From Cyclobacteriaceae bacterium (lineage in GTDB: Bacteria > Bacteroidota > Bacteroidia > Cytophagales > Cyclobacteriaceae): a stretch of 8,586 nucleotides of DNA. The stretch lies in contig JALOMY010000108.1 of NCBI GenBank assembly GCA_025455225.1, positions 1 to 8,586 on the forward strand, written 5' to 3'. Every line of letters starts with the position of its first letter. Within the stretch, counting starts at the first letter, position 1. The notes under the pieces were generated by a model. The model worked only from the letters and a program-made list of their open reading frames with translations, ran no database searches and was not told the origin of the DNA. Below, one piece after another: positions 1 to 6,945 of the stretch. Position numbers and translations under genes: made by a program.

Positions 1-273
1 CCAGGGCCAATCCGGATTTTGCTTTTTGGTATAGGTGGTAGGATGAATAAAGAAGACATCGACTTCAGGCAACGGATTATCTTTAGTAAACTGGCCTTTA
101 CCGGGTAACAGGTCTGATGCATCTTCTTTACGCGGATGGGCTGCCCAGCCATCGAGGGAAGAGTAATCCGGTTGCAGGGGTATGGCTGTTTCCTCGTAAG
201 GATAATCCTGTATTTTCTTACTGCATGAAGCAATCAATAGAATCAATAAAACAGCAGAATACCGGGCAGTCAT
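1..273 (-). CDS. DUF3089-type lipoprotein, N-terminal part only
   Basis: Ninety-one codons are visible from an ATG at 273-271, and the reading frame stays open to the window edge, so the C-terminal part is missing. The N-terminus is a lipoprotein signal: a short basic start, a hydrophobic stretch (about residues 7-15) and a lipobox ILLIASC with the lipidated cysteine at residue 17. The residues after the cysteine are S-K-K rather than an acidic stretch, which argues weakly for a periplasm-facing rather than surface-exposed lipoprotein (inference). Residues 72-81 read DVFFIHPTTY, which I recognise as the typical opening of DUF3089 proteins, a family with an alpha/beta-hydrolase-like fold and no established substrate. 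Its start lies 38 bp beyond the stop of the membrane protein gene upstream, so the two may be co-transcribed. The family call rests on one motif in a fragment; the lipoprotein call is firmer. Confidence 0.75.
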   Translation of the reverse strand, partial: MTARYSAVLLILLIASCSKKIQDYPYEETAIPLQPDYSSLDGWAAHPRKEDASDLLPGKGQFTKDNPLPEVDVFFIHPTTYTKKQNPDWPW

Positions 274-311
274 TAAGATGATGATCTATGATTTGTGAAA
301 ATAGGGAAATA

Positions 312-929
312 TCAGGGAATGAGTTTCGGAAACAGAAGACCCGATTGATTTTTATAGGCTTCGAATTCGGGATAGCGGGAAAGACTCTTATCCTTTTTAA
401 TCATGTTTGGAATAAATGCACCGATAAAGAAACCGGTTATCCCGATGTAACCAATCCAGCTTCCCGATAACAGGGCAAAGCCGGTGTAAATCATAAGCTC
501 GCCAAGATAATTTGTATTACGGCATCTCTTAAAAAATCCTTCGGTAATTAATCCGGGTTTGTATTTTAAGGTAAAGTACTTCTGGGCATCGCTGGAATAG
601 TGAAGCATTACACCGATCATATTCAACGCAACAGCAAGACAAAGCATCATGGAAGAGGGTTCATGACTTCGGCTGATCAATACCCAGGGTGCCAGCCAGT
701 AAAGTGCAAGGGCAAAGAATACAAAGATTCCATACCCGTATGAAACACGTTGTTCCCATTGCCGGTCCGGAAATACCCGATCTTTCAATAGCCACAAGAA
801 TCCGTAACTCCCGTGCAACGCCAGGTAAATCCAGGCTCCTGTTGAATAAACGTTGTAATACATCATCAAGCCGATGACGAAAAAAGCAGTTAAACCCTTA
901 TGAAGGTTGATTGGATATTTCAGGACCAT
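312..929 (-). CDS. Integral membrane protein, isoprenylcysteine methyltransferase-like / DUF1295 type
   Basis: This 205-residue protein is mostly hydrophobic, with about five or six membrane segments (roughly residues 12-30, 31-48, 65-87, 92-110, 143-160 and 160-176). The C-terminal half carries the family signature: SSDAQKY (112-118), GLITEGFF (126-133) and RNTNYLGE (137-144), then a basic and acidic tail with YPEFEAYKNQSGLLFP (186-201). The R-x-x-N-Y-x-G-E motif and short tail are shared by ICMT/PEMT-like methyltransferases and the DUF1295/steroid 5-alpha-reductase C-terminal group. These enzymes act on lipids or lipid-modified substrates within the membrane, using S-adenosylmethionine in methyltransferases or NADPH in reductases. 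The sequence alone does not say which chemistry applies, so no substrate is assigned. The gene lies 57 bp downstream of the GCS2-CBS gene and 38 bp upstream of the DUF3089 lipoprotein gene, all on the minus strand. The full-length motif set makes a pseudogene unlikely. Confidence 0.8.
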   Translation of the reverse strand: MVLKYPINLHKGLTAFFVIGLMMYYNVYSTGAWIYLALHGSYGFLWLLKDRVFPDRQWEQRVSYGYGIFVFFALALYWLAPWVLISRSHEPSSMMLCLAVALNMIGVMLHYSSDAQKYFTLKYKPGLITEGFFKRCRNTNYLGELMIYTGFALLSGSWIGYIGITGFFIGAFIPNMIKKDKSLSRYPEFEAYKNQSGLLFPKLIP

Positions 930-986
930 AATGAATGATAGCTCGGTGAATGGAGCCGATAAAGATACATTTTCCCCGCACTAAGA

Positions 987-2912
987 TTATCCTGATGACA
1001 AGGAATTCATGGCGCGGCTTTCCATTTCCATACTCTTCAGTTTTTCATGAACCACATACATATCCGTATCGGTTAGCAAACCAATTAACTGACCATTATG
1101 GATTACAGGCAGGCAACTGATATTTCGATCGAGCATGATGTGCATGGCTTCGCTGATGCTGCACGAAGGGTCAATGCAAACCGGGTCTCTTATCATAATG
1201 TCCTGTGCGGTGGCATATGCATCGGATTGTCCGGATGAAAGATAATTAGCAATGCGTTTACGGGTAAGGATTCCGGTTATATTTCCATGACCATCCTCAA
1301 CGGGTATGTGCCTGATGTTTCTCCATTCCATAATGGTGATGACCAGTTCAACCGGATCATAAGCCTGGGCTGTAATCAGATCGGTGGTCATGATGGTGCT
1401 CACTACATCGTATTTAATATTGAGCAGGTCTTTCTCGGTTAACGAAACATCCGGCCATGAGTGAATGGGTTGACCGGTTACTCTTCGTTTATGAATAGCG
1501 GATGTAAGTGTAACCATGGCCTCATCACGCCCCAGTTTTTTCTTCAAGGTCCGGAAACCGTTGATCATCCACCGGCTGCCCGTTTTACCGGATTGCGTTC
1601 GTTCTTCAATAACCGACAGGTACCGGTTACTGTCATCGTTATTGATGTTGGATTTTTCGAGTCCTTCTTTGGCAAGCGGCAGCAGAATATCGAGAATTAA
1701 TTTTTGAACCGGCATGGAATTGCCTTCCCAGGTCATCATGGTTTGAATTCCTGTTCTTGCTGCTTTATAAAAATTTTCTTTCGCGTCCTCAAAGTCCATG
1801 ATCTTCCAGATGTCCTTGTAAGATTCCGGTAGGGCTTTCATCAGGCCCACCCAAAAGGCCAGGTTTGCTACTTCATCAATAACCGTTGGCCCGGATGGAA
1901 GATACCGGTTTTCAATGCGAAGATGGGGTTGCCCATTAAGAATGCCGTAGCACGGGCGGTTCCACTTCCAGATTGTTCCGTTATGAATGCACAAAGCTTT
2001 CAGATCCGGTACATCACCACGGGCAAGTACATCCAGGGAGTCATTTGAAATATCCGACATGAAGATCAGGGGGTACCGGGAAATATCATCTTTATAAACT
2101 TCGCTTACGGTACGAATCCATTTATGGCCAAATGAAACCCGTTGCTGCCGTTCGCGAAGGTGGCGAAGTCTTCTTCGCATATCTACGCTTTGTTGAAAAA
2201 GTGTGATGCGTGTTTCGTTCCACAATTCACGTCCAAACAGGAGAGGGGAATTGGTTGATACTGCCAGTACCGGCCCGGAGATGGCCTGTGCCCAGTTGTA
2301 TAAATCAACAAATTCGTTCACATCGGTTTGCAGGTGCATTTGAAAACTGGTGTTGCACGCTTCAAACAAAATGTTGGAATGCGCCAGCATCAGTTCATCC
2401 ACTCCGCTGATGTATAATTCGAAATCTTGTCCGCGGAGACGCCTTACAATTTCACCTAAAGCCTGGTATCTTGGGTTGGGCGTCATGTATTCCATTTCAA
2501 CAGCCCGAAGATCGATGGAAGGTAAAATGCCTGTGAGAATTAATGTATCATCAAACGATGAGGCAATTTGGTCGGCCTTATGCAGCAACCGCCTGAGTTC
2601 ACTTTCGATTTCGCTGAAACAAGTTGGATTAAGATGCAAAGGCTCAAGATTGATCTCCAGGTTGTATCGTGCCAATTCAGAAGTAAAGTGTGCATCGTTG
2701 AGGGCCGCCAGGATTTCCGGACCGTTACGCGAGGGCTTGTAGTGCTTGTCGACAATGAAGAATTCCTGTTCAACACCCACTCGGCTGACACCTTTCTCAA
2801 AGCGGTTGTTTTCAACCATCTTATCAAGGGCGTGTACATCATGGAGGAGATGACGCAAAAAGATTTTACGTTCTTCTGAATTTTCTGCAATGCGTATCTG
2901 ATGCTGGCCCAT
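987..2912 (-). CDS. GCS2-family carboxylate-amine ligase fused to tandem CBS domains
   Basis: This 641-residue soluble protein combines an enzyme domain with a regulatory module. Residues about 40-420 match glutamate-cysteine ligase family 2 (GCS2, YbdK-like). They include GVEQEFFIV (46-54), whose glutamates are typical ATP/Mg ligands, NLEINLEP (84-91), the polar strand QMHLQ (191-195), HNGTIWKWNRPCYG (310-323) and the conserved RIENRYLPSGPT (332-343). After a linker, two CBS domains follow at about 504-558 (starting IMTTDLITAQAYDP) and 569-622 (ending GLLTDTDMYVV), each with the V/I-T-G-I/L-L-T/R closing strand. GCS2 enzymes join glutamate to an amine such as cysteine using ATP. CBS pairs usually bind adenine nucleotides, so control by energy charge is a reasonable inference. 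The amine substrate cannot be read from sequence, and no gshB-like glutathione synthase lies nearby. An in-frame TAA about 30 bp upstream, with no other ATG between, supports this start. The gene is divergent from the CHAD gene across a 198-bp spacer. Confidence 0.88.
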   Translation of the reverse strand: MGQHQIRIAENSEERKIFLRHLLHDVHALDKMVENNRFEKGVSRVGVEQEFFIVDKHYKPSRNGPEILAALNDAHFTSELARYNLEINLEPLHLNPTCFSEIESELRRLLHKADQIASSFDDTLILTGILPSIDLRAVEMEYMTPNPRYQALGEIVRRLRGQDFELYISGVDELMLAHSNILFEACNTSFQMHLQTDVNEFVDLYNWAQAISGPVLAVSTNSPLLFGRELWNETRITLFQQSVDMRRRLRHLRERQQRVSFGHKWIRTVSEVYKDDISRYPLIFMSDISNDSLDVLARGDVPDLKALCIHNGTIWKWNRPCYGILNGQPHLRIENRYLPSGPTVIDEVANLAFWVGLMKALPESYKDIWKIMDFEDAKENFYKAARTGIQTMMTWEGNSMPVQKLILDILLPLAKEGLEKSNINNDDSNRYLSVIEERTQSGKTGSRWMINGFRTLKKKLGRDEAMVTLTSAIHKRRVTGQPIHSWPDVSLTEKDLLNIKYDVVSTIMTTDLITAQAYDPVELVITIMEWRNIRHIPVEDGHGNITGILTRKRIANYLSSGQSDAYATAQDIMIRDPVCIDPSCSISEAMHIMLDRNISCLPVIHNGQLIGLLTDTDMYVVHEKLKSMEMESRAMNSLSSG

Positions 2913-2949
2913 GACGATCGTAAAACTGATCGATGAAAATTAAATGCAG

Positions 2950-3013
2950 GAAGGTTATAATAATATGATTTTTAACAGGTAGCATCGAAAGTTTAAAAAG
3001 TATTATAACCTTC
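2950..3013. repeat. 13-bp perfect inverted repeat in the divergent GCS2-CBS/CHAD spacer
   Basis: GAAGGTTATAATA at 2950-2962 is the exact reverse complement of TATTATAACCTTC at 3001-3013. Inside the arms, TTTTTAAC (2969-2976) can also pair with GTTTAAAAA (2991-2999) apart from one bulged base, so the 64-nt element can form a two-part hairpin or cruciform. It lies upstream of both neighbouring genes, so it is not a terminator for either. A role as an operator, or as a structured leader for one of the divergent genes, is inference. The right-hand arm is about 100 bp from the CHAD start, and the left-hand arm is about 40 bp from the GCS2-CBS start. Confidence 0.6.
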
Positions 3014-3034
3014 ATTTTACCAATTTTCATGATT

Positions 3035-3052
3035 CAGCTGTGTAATCAGCTG
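3035..3052. repeat. Paired CAGCTG palindromes, 12 bp apart
   Basis: CAGCTG occurs at 3035-3040 and again at 3047-3052, each followed or preceded by AT-rich sequence. Each hexamer is self-complementary, so the pair is both a direct and an inverted repeat with a 6-bp spacer. It lies 59-76 bp before the CHAD start. The spacing of just over one helical turn would suit a dimeric regulator, but a chance pair is possible. Confidence 0.3.
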
Positions 3053-3110
3053 GGTTGTTGATGATGAATGTCATGGTAATAAAAGTTGAAAGGATTTATA
3101 ATCGGCTGAA

Positions 3111-3887
3111 ATGGCTAACCTTTCGGAGATATTCAGTTTGTATTACTACAAGCATCATCAAAATGTGATGGTGGCTGTAATGAAAACGCTCGAGGCGCCT
3201 ACGCATGAAAATTTTCATGACCTTCGGGTTAGCCTCAAACGCATTCGGTTTATTGGTAAAACCTTAAAACGTAATTTAGTCCGTAAACCCGGAAAGTATT
3301 TTAAACCCTATACCCGGTTATTTCGGTTAGCCGGAACCATTCGGGAATACCAGGTGCATACCTATTTGATTGGTAAACTGCAGGCTGAGTATGAAGATGA
3401 ATCTTCGCCCAGGCGATTTGTAAAAAAGGAAAGGAAGCTGATTCAAAGTTGGCCGGAGAAAGCGATGGAAATTCTGCACGAAATTGTGCTGGCTTATATA
3501 CCTATTCAGAAAAGTTTGAAACACTGGTCGATTACTCTTCCAAACTACCTGGAAAGTTTACAGGAATGGTTTAACGATTGGTTCAATGAGGAAAATCCCG
3601 ATAAGCGCCTTCATCGCAGCCGAAAGGTTTTAAAGGCTATGGTGTATAGTGGTGAACTCTCACCGGAAATCCGAAAGGCTATCGGAAGTTTCTGTAACCT
3701 GAAAGCAGCTCTTAAGTTGGAGGATGCAATAGGTGATTGGCATGACCTGGAATTATTATTGGATCAGCATGAAAAGAATAAGGATGAGAATGTTGAGCGT
3801 AAACTAAAAAGTGAAAAGAGACGGGAACGGATAAAAATCAACAGGCTGATACCTCAACTGGCTTCAAAGAAACAAGCAGTACGTTAG
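3111..3887 (+). CDS. CHAD-domain protein
   Basis: This 258-residue protein is highly charged, helical and without a signal peptide or membrane segment, so probably cytoplasmic. It shows the two-fold helical repeat of the CHAD family (conserved histidine alpha-helical domain). The first half has HDLRVSLKRIR (36-46), matching the H-x-x-R-V-x-x-K-R-x-R signature, and LFRLAGTIREYQV (70-82). The second has LHRSRKVLKAMVY (167-179) and LEDAIGDWHDLELLL (203-217). The basic residues on these helices line the pore that, in characterised CHAD proteins, binds inorganic polyphosphate. No CYTH/triphosphatase domain is fused, so this is a stand-alone CHAD, probably a polyphosphate-binding or targeting protein rather than an enzyme. 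The start is well fixed, because an in-frame TAA sits at 3099-3101 with no other start codon between. The stop overlaps that of the convergent PiT phosphate transporter gene, which fits a role near phosphate or polyphosphate metabolism (inference). Confidence 0.85.
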   Translation: MANLSEIFSLYYYKHHQNVMVAVMKTLEAPTHENFHDLRVSLKRIRFIGKTLKRNLVRKPGKYFKPYTRLFRLAGTIREYQVHTYLIGKLQAEYEDESSPRRFVKKERKLIQSWPEKAMEILHEIVLAYIPIQKSLKHWSITLPNYLESLQEWFNDWFNEENPDKRLHRSRKVLKAMVYSGELSPEIRKAIGSFCNLKAALKLEDAIGDWHDLELLLDQHEKNKDENVERKLKSEKRRERIKINRLIPQLASKKQAVR

Positions 3888-6127
3888 CTTTCCGACTTAT
3901 GATAATCGTGATACAGGTTATACATATCCTGTATTGTGGCAAAAATATCTTTGGTTTCCAACAGCAATTTCATTTGCAATAAACCAATCCGGCTTCCGAA
4001 ATCGCCTTTTTGTAAGGCTGCGATCTGCTCATCAATTGTCTGGTCGATGAAGGTTTTCCATTTCAGGTTCTGACGAAGTACATCTTCATAATGCTTGAAT
4101 TTGGAAGATGAAATCTCCTGGCAGACCAGGTCGGTGTAATGCAAAAGTCCTTTCTCGATTTCATTTATTCGGGCCAGGTACTCTTTGGTGGGTGTAGAAT
4201 GGTAATTCCGAAGATGTTCGGTACAACTCTCACTGATCAGTTCAATGCTTTGGTGGAGATCCTGCATGTAATTGAACATCAGGATGTACAACCGGCTTGC
4301 CGGTAAATTTCGCTTCGGCATTTTCTTAACATACTTGAGAATCTTATTTTCCAGCTTAAGATATTGTTCGCGTAGTTCCTTAAACCGGATGAGCGATTTT
4401 TCCAGCGCATTTCGTTTCTCCTGGGCAATGGCATCCAGGCTGGTAGAGTACACCTTGAGCACCATTTTAAGATTCTTAACGGTTACGTCTTTGCTCTCCT
4501 CAATGGCTTGTGTAAGGTTCTCCAGGTTACTGGAAAAAACCTTTTTATCTGCAGATTCTTTCTTTTCTTTTTTTGCGAAAACGATATGGCTGCGAACCAG
4601 AAGGAATCCCGCAACAGCCGTTATGGCAATTACACCGGTTGTACCGGTTTTAAACAGAATCATTCCTATAAAGGAACTGAAACTGAATGCGATGACTGCG
4701 GTAATCAACCACCCGGCAATTACATTCATTACACCCGCTACACGATACACTGCGCTTTCCCTTCCCCAGGCCTGGTCGGCAAACGAACTTCCCATAGCCA
4801 CCATAAAGGTCACGAACGTGGTGGATAGTGGAAGTTTTTGTGAGGTACCGTAAGCAATCAAAACACTTGAAACTAAAAGGTTAACGGACGCCCGCACCAA
4901 ATCAAAAGAAGGCTGGTCTTTTTCAGCAATAGCCTCCATTTCGTCTTTAGAAAATCGCTTCTCCAGTGATTTTGACCAATGCCTTGGCAATAAGGTGTCA
5001 ATTAATCGGCCAACATATAATGAAAATCCAACCAGTAAGCGCGACACCATGTTCGGTTTGAATTTCTCTTCGCCCTCATCCTGACGACCCAGAGAAACTT
5101 CAGTTTCAGTTACTTTGCGGCTCTTGGCATTAGTCCATAACGTAATTACCATGATACCACCTGCTATTAGCAAGATCCATGTCGGTGTTGCAAGTTTTTG
5201 ACTTAGAACTCCCATCTGAAACTGGTCCGGAGGTATGCCAGATCCTGCCCAGGCCTGAAACGCAGATAGACCACCGATGGCTACACCTATAAAATTAACG
5301 AGGTCATTTCCGGCAAAAGCCATGGCCAGTGCGAAGGTGCCCAACAATACAACCACTTTCAGCGGGTTGATGCTGGTGTACCACATGATCAGTTGAATAA
5401 TGATGCTGAAGAATACCAGGCAACCGAACACAATCGGCCAGGTATTCGTCATGATCCAATTAATCTGGTCATCGCTGACTAGGGTGCTTCCTTTAACTCC
5501 TTTTATGAGGAGAAAGTAGATGATAATTGTAATGGACAATCCACAGAAGATTGCCCCGTATTTTTTCATCGACTTTTTAATAGAAAAAGTAAAGATCATC
5601 CGCGACAAGCGCTGCACCAGCGATCCAACTATAAAGGCTAAAAAGATGGAAAGGAATATCCCGGTGATAATGGTAAAAGCACTCGAGAAGTTAAGAATGT
5701 TATCCAGTGAAATATCATTCCAGCTAAGTCCCTGGTTAAAGGAATGTAATACGCCAATGGCAAAGGCAGCTCCTAATAATTCAAAAACCAGTGACACTGT
5801 AGTAGAAGTAGGTAATCCAAGGCTGTTGTAGAAATCCAGTAAAATAATGTCCGTAAGCATTACTGCCAGGAAGAGGTACATAACCTGCTCAAAGGTGAAG
5901 AAGGAGGGATTGAACAGACCATTCCGAGCAATTTCCATCATGCCGCTGGAAAACATCGAACCGAAAACAACTCCAAGGCTGGCTACCAGGAGAATGATAC
6001 GCATAGGGGCAACTTTGGAACCTATGGCAGAATTAAGAAAATTAACGGCATCATTACTTACTCCAACAATCAGGTCAACAATAGCCGCAATAAATAAAAT
6101 GGCGAGGAGAGCGGTAAAGAAATCCAT
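3884..6127 (-). CDS. PiT-family inorganic phosphate transporter with C-terminal PhoU-like region
   Basis: This 747-residue inner-membrane protein belongs to the PHO4/PiT family of cation-coupled phosphate permeases. The inverted repeats characteristic of the family are both present: GVSNDAVNF (22-30) with GLPTSTTVSLVFELLG (104-119), then FAGNDLVNFIG (271-281) with LPLSTTFVTFMVAMGSS (432-448). The two asparagine-aspartate motifs and the P-x-S-T-T motifs are the expected substrate-site residues. A long cytoplasmic loop (about 335-405) separates the halves. After the last membrane segments (about 465-512), residues 530-747 form a charged, helical tail without membrane segments that resembles a PhoU/DUF47 domain. 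The family is usually about 400-500 residues, so the tail makes this an extended form, known in Bacteroidetes. Such a tail suggests gating or sensing of the transporter (inference). The gene is convergent with the CHAD gene, with stop codons sharing TTAG at 3884-3887, and divergent from the 156-residue hypothetical gene. Confidence 0.92.
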   Translation of the reverse strand: MDFFTALLAILFIAAIVDLIVGVSNDAVNFLNSAIGSKVAPMRIILLVASLGVVFGSMFSSGMMEIARNGLFNPSFFTFEQVMYLFLAVMLTDIILLDFYNSLGLPTSTTVSLVFELLGAAFAIGVLHSFNQGLSWNDISLDNILNFSSAFTIITGIFLSIFLAFIVGSLVQRLSRMIFTFSIKKSMKKYGAIFCGLSITIIIYFLLIKGVKGSTLVSDDQINWIMTNTWPIVFGCLVFFSIIIQLIMWYTSINPLKVVVLLGTFALAMAFAGNDLVNFIGVAIGGLSAFQAWAGSGIPPDQFQMGVLSQKLATPTWILLIAGGIMVITLWTNAKSRKVTETEVSLGRQDEGEEKFKPNMVSRLLVGFSLYVGRLIDTLLPRHWSKSLEKRFSKDEMEAIAEKDQPSFDLVRASVNLLVSSVLIAYGTSQKLPLSTTFVTFMVAMGSSFADQAWGRESAVYRVAGVMNVIAGWLITAVIAFSFSSFIGMILFKTGTTGVIAITAVAGFLLVRSHIVFAKKEKKESADKKVFSSNLENLTQAIEESKDVTVKNLKMVLKVYSTSLDAIAQEKRNALEKSLIRFKELREQYLKLENKILKYVKKMPKRNLPASRLYILMFNYMQDLHQSIELISESCTEHLRNYHSTPTKEYLARINEIEKGLLHYTDLVCQEISSSKFKHYEDVLRQNLKWKTFIDQTIDEQIAALQKGDFGSRIGLLQMKLLLETKDIFATIQDMYNLYHDYHKSES

Positions 6128-6470
6128 AGAAGAAAAGGCGGTTCTATAGGCAAATTTCGGGCAAGATACCCTGTTGCCTGATAACGGTAAAACCTTTTAT
6201 GATATTAATATCTAATTAACTCATTATTAACAATTTATTAATACCAATGTTATCAATAGGTTTTAGCTAAAACCTTATCGGAAACAGAAATATTGGCTAA
6301 AGGAATGGGATGGATAGATTTCATTTCTGACCGGTAGAAATTGAATAGCAGACCAGGCATATATTTTGACGTGATAAGTACACATTTTAAGCAGCGTATT
6401 AACTGTTTATGGCATTAACCTGTTAGTGAAGTAAGGCCCTAATTTAGTATATTGAAACAACCGATACGAA
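6128..6470. other. AT-rich divergent intergenic region with presumed promoters
   Basis: This 343-bp stretch separates the PiT start from the start of the small exported protein. No ORF with coding character was found. The part from about 6195 to 6245 is strongly AT-rich, with runs such as ATTAATATCTAATTAA and TTATTAACAATTTATTAAT. A perfect palindrome follows at 6258-6275. Promoters for both flanking genes must lie here, but I see no convincing match to the Bacteroidetes TTTG/TAnnTTTG pair for either. No tRNA or recognisable riboswitch is visible. Confidence 0.6.
6258..6275. promoter_or_regulatory. Perfect 18-bp palindrome, candidate operator
   Basis: AGGTTTTAGCTAAAACCT reads the same on both strands without mismatch. 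A further copy of its right half, TAAAACCTT, is at 6188-6196, about 60 bp nearer the PiT start, in the same orientation as the half at 6268-6276. The palindrome is about 130 bp upstream of the PiT start and 195 bp upstream of the small exported protein gene. With no loop and no gene ending here, a terminator is unlikely, so a dimeric regulator site is the better guess. The same half-site also occurs once inside the CHAD coding region (3257-3265), so the half alone is not rare. Confidence 0.4.
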
Positions 6471-6941
6471 ATGACTTTATACTCTTTACTTCTTGTTGCT
6501 GTTTTCGTGTTCCAGGATTTACCATACAAACCGGAGTCGGAGTACGCCATCCGGGTCGATCTGAAATTTAAACCCAGGCCAACCGAGGCACCCGGCAAGG
6601 TTGACTTATCGGAAACGAGAGAAGAATACGAGAAACGAAATTCAACTACACCGTTACCTTACCTGATCCTCTATTTAACAGTAAAGGAATCTCCCAATGG
6701 CGAATCCAGGATAAGATTAGTTCGGGATGGAAAACAGATTATCGGCAACCGTAAAATTGAACCGGATAAGGAAATAAAAATTGAAGTTGGGTTTACCGAT
6801 GATGCCAAAGACAAGGTTTCCGGATACGAACATATTGTCTATTTCATGAATGAGGATAAAAAAGAACGTAGCCGGATCGTAATCACCATTGAGCCCAACG
6901 GGGATTACCTGATTAATGGTGAAAAACGCGGACGCTTCTGA
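6471..6941 (+). CDS. Small exported protein of unknown function
   Basis: I do not recognise this 156-residue protein. Residues 1-14 (MTLYSLLLVAVFVF) are hydrophobic and look like a short signal peptide or anchor, although there are no basic residues before the hydrophobic stretch and no lipobox cysteine. In fact the protein contains no cysteine. The rest is rich in charged residues and in alternating hydrophobic positions typical of beta strands, for example YAIRVDLKFKPRP (25-37), PYLILYLTVKES (63-74), EIKIEVGFTDDA (101-112), EHIVYFMNED (119-128) and SRIVITIEPNGDYLINGEKRG (133-153). A beta-sandwich-like secreted domain is plausible (inference). The start is fixed by an in-frame TGA at 6453-6455 and no other ATG between. 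The gene is followed 111 bp later on the same strand by the PIG-L deacetylase, and is divergent from the PiT gene. Coding character is supported by its length and by base composition like its neighbours. Confidence 0.7.
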   Translation: MTLYSLLLVAVFVFQDLPYKPESEYAIRVDLKFKPRPTEAPGKVDLSETREEYEKRNSTTPLPYLILYLTVKESPNGESRIRLVRDGKQIIGNRKIEPDKEIKIEVGFTDDAKDKVSGYEHIVYFMNEDKKERSRIVITIEPNGDYLINGEKRGRF

Positions 6942-6945
6942 CAAT

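Noticed and set aside
2350..2742. Plus-strand open frame of 130 codons opposite the GCS2-CBS gene.
   Set aside because: It lies entirely within the conserved GCS2 catalytic domain on the minus strand and has no family features of its own.
3911..3934. Hairpin ATACAGG/CCTGTAT just past the CHAD stop, considered as a terminator.
   Set aside because: The stem is only 7 bp with a 10-base loop and no following T tract, and it lies in the conserved coding end of the PiT gene.
4272..4853. Plus-strand open frame of 193 codons opposite the PiT gene.
   Set aside because: It is antisense to a clearly conserved transporter and shows no recognisable domain, so it is a by-product of the codon use on the other strand.
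6151..6158. GAAATTTG on the minus strand, near TAnnTTTG, as a -7 element for the PiT gene.
   Set aside because: The first consensus base is missing and there is no TTTG about 19 bp further upstream. The match is too weak to annotate.
6227..6232. TTAACA here and at 2972-2977, considered as PhoP/PhoB-type pho boxes.
   Set aside because: Each spacer has only a single copy, without the regularly spaced direct repeats that define a pho box, and AT-rich DNA produces this hexamer easily.
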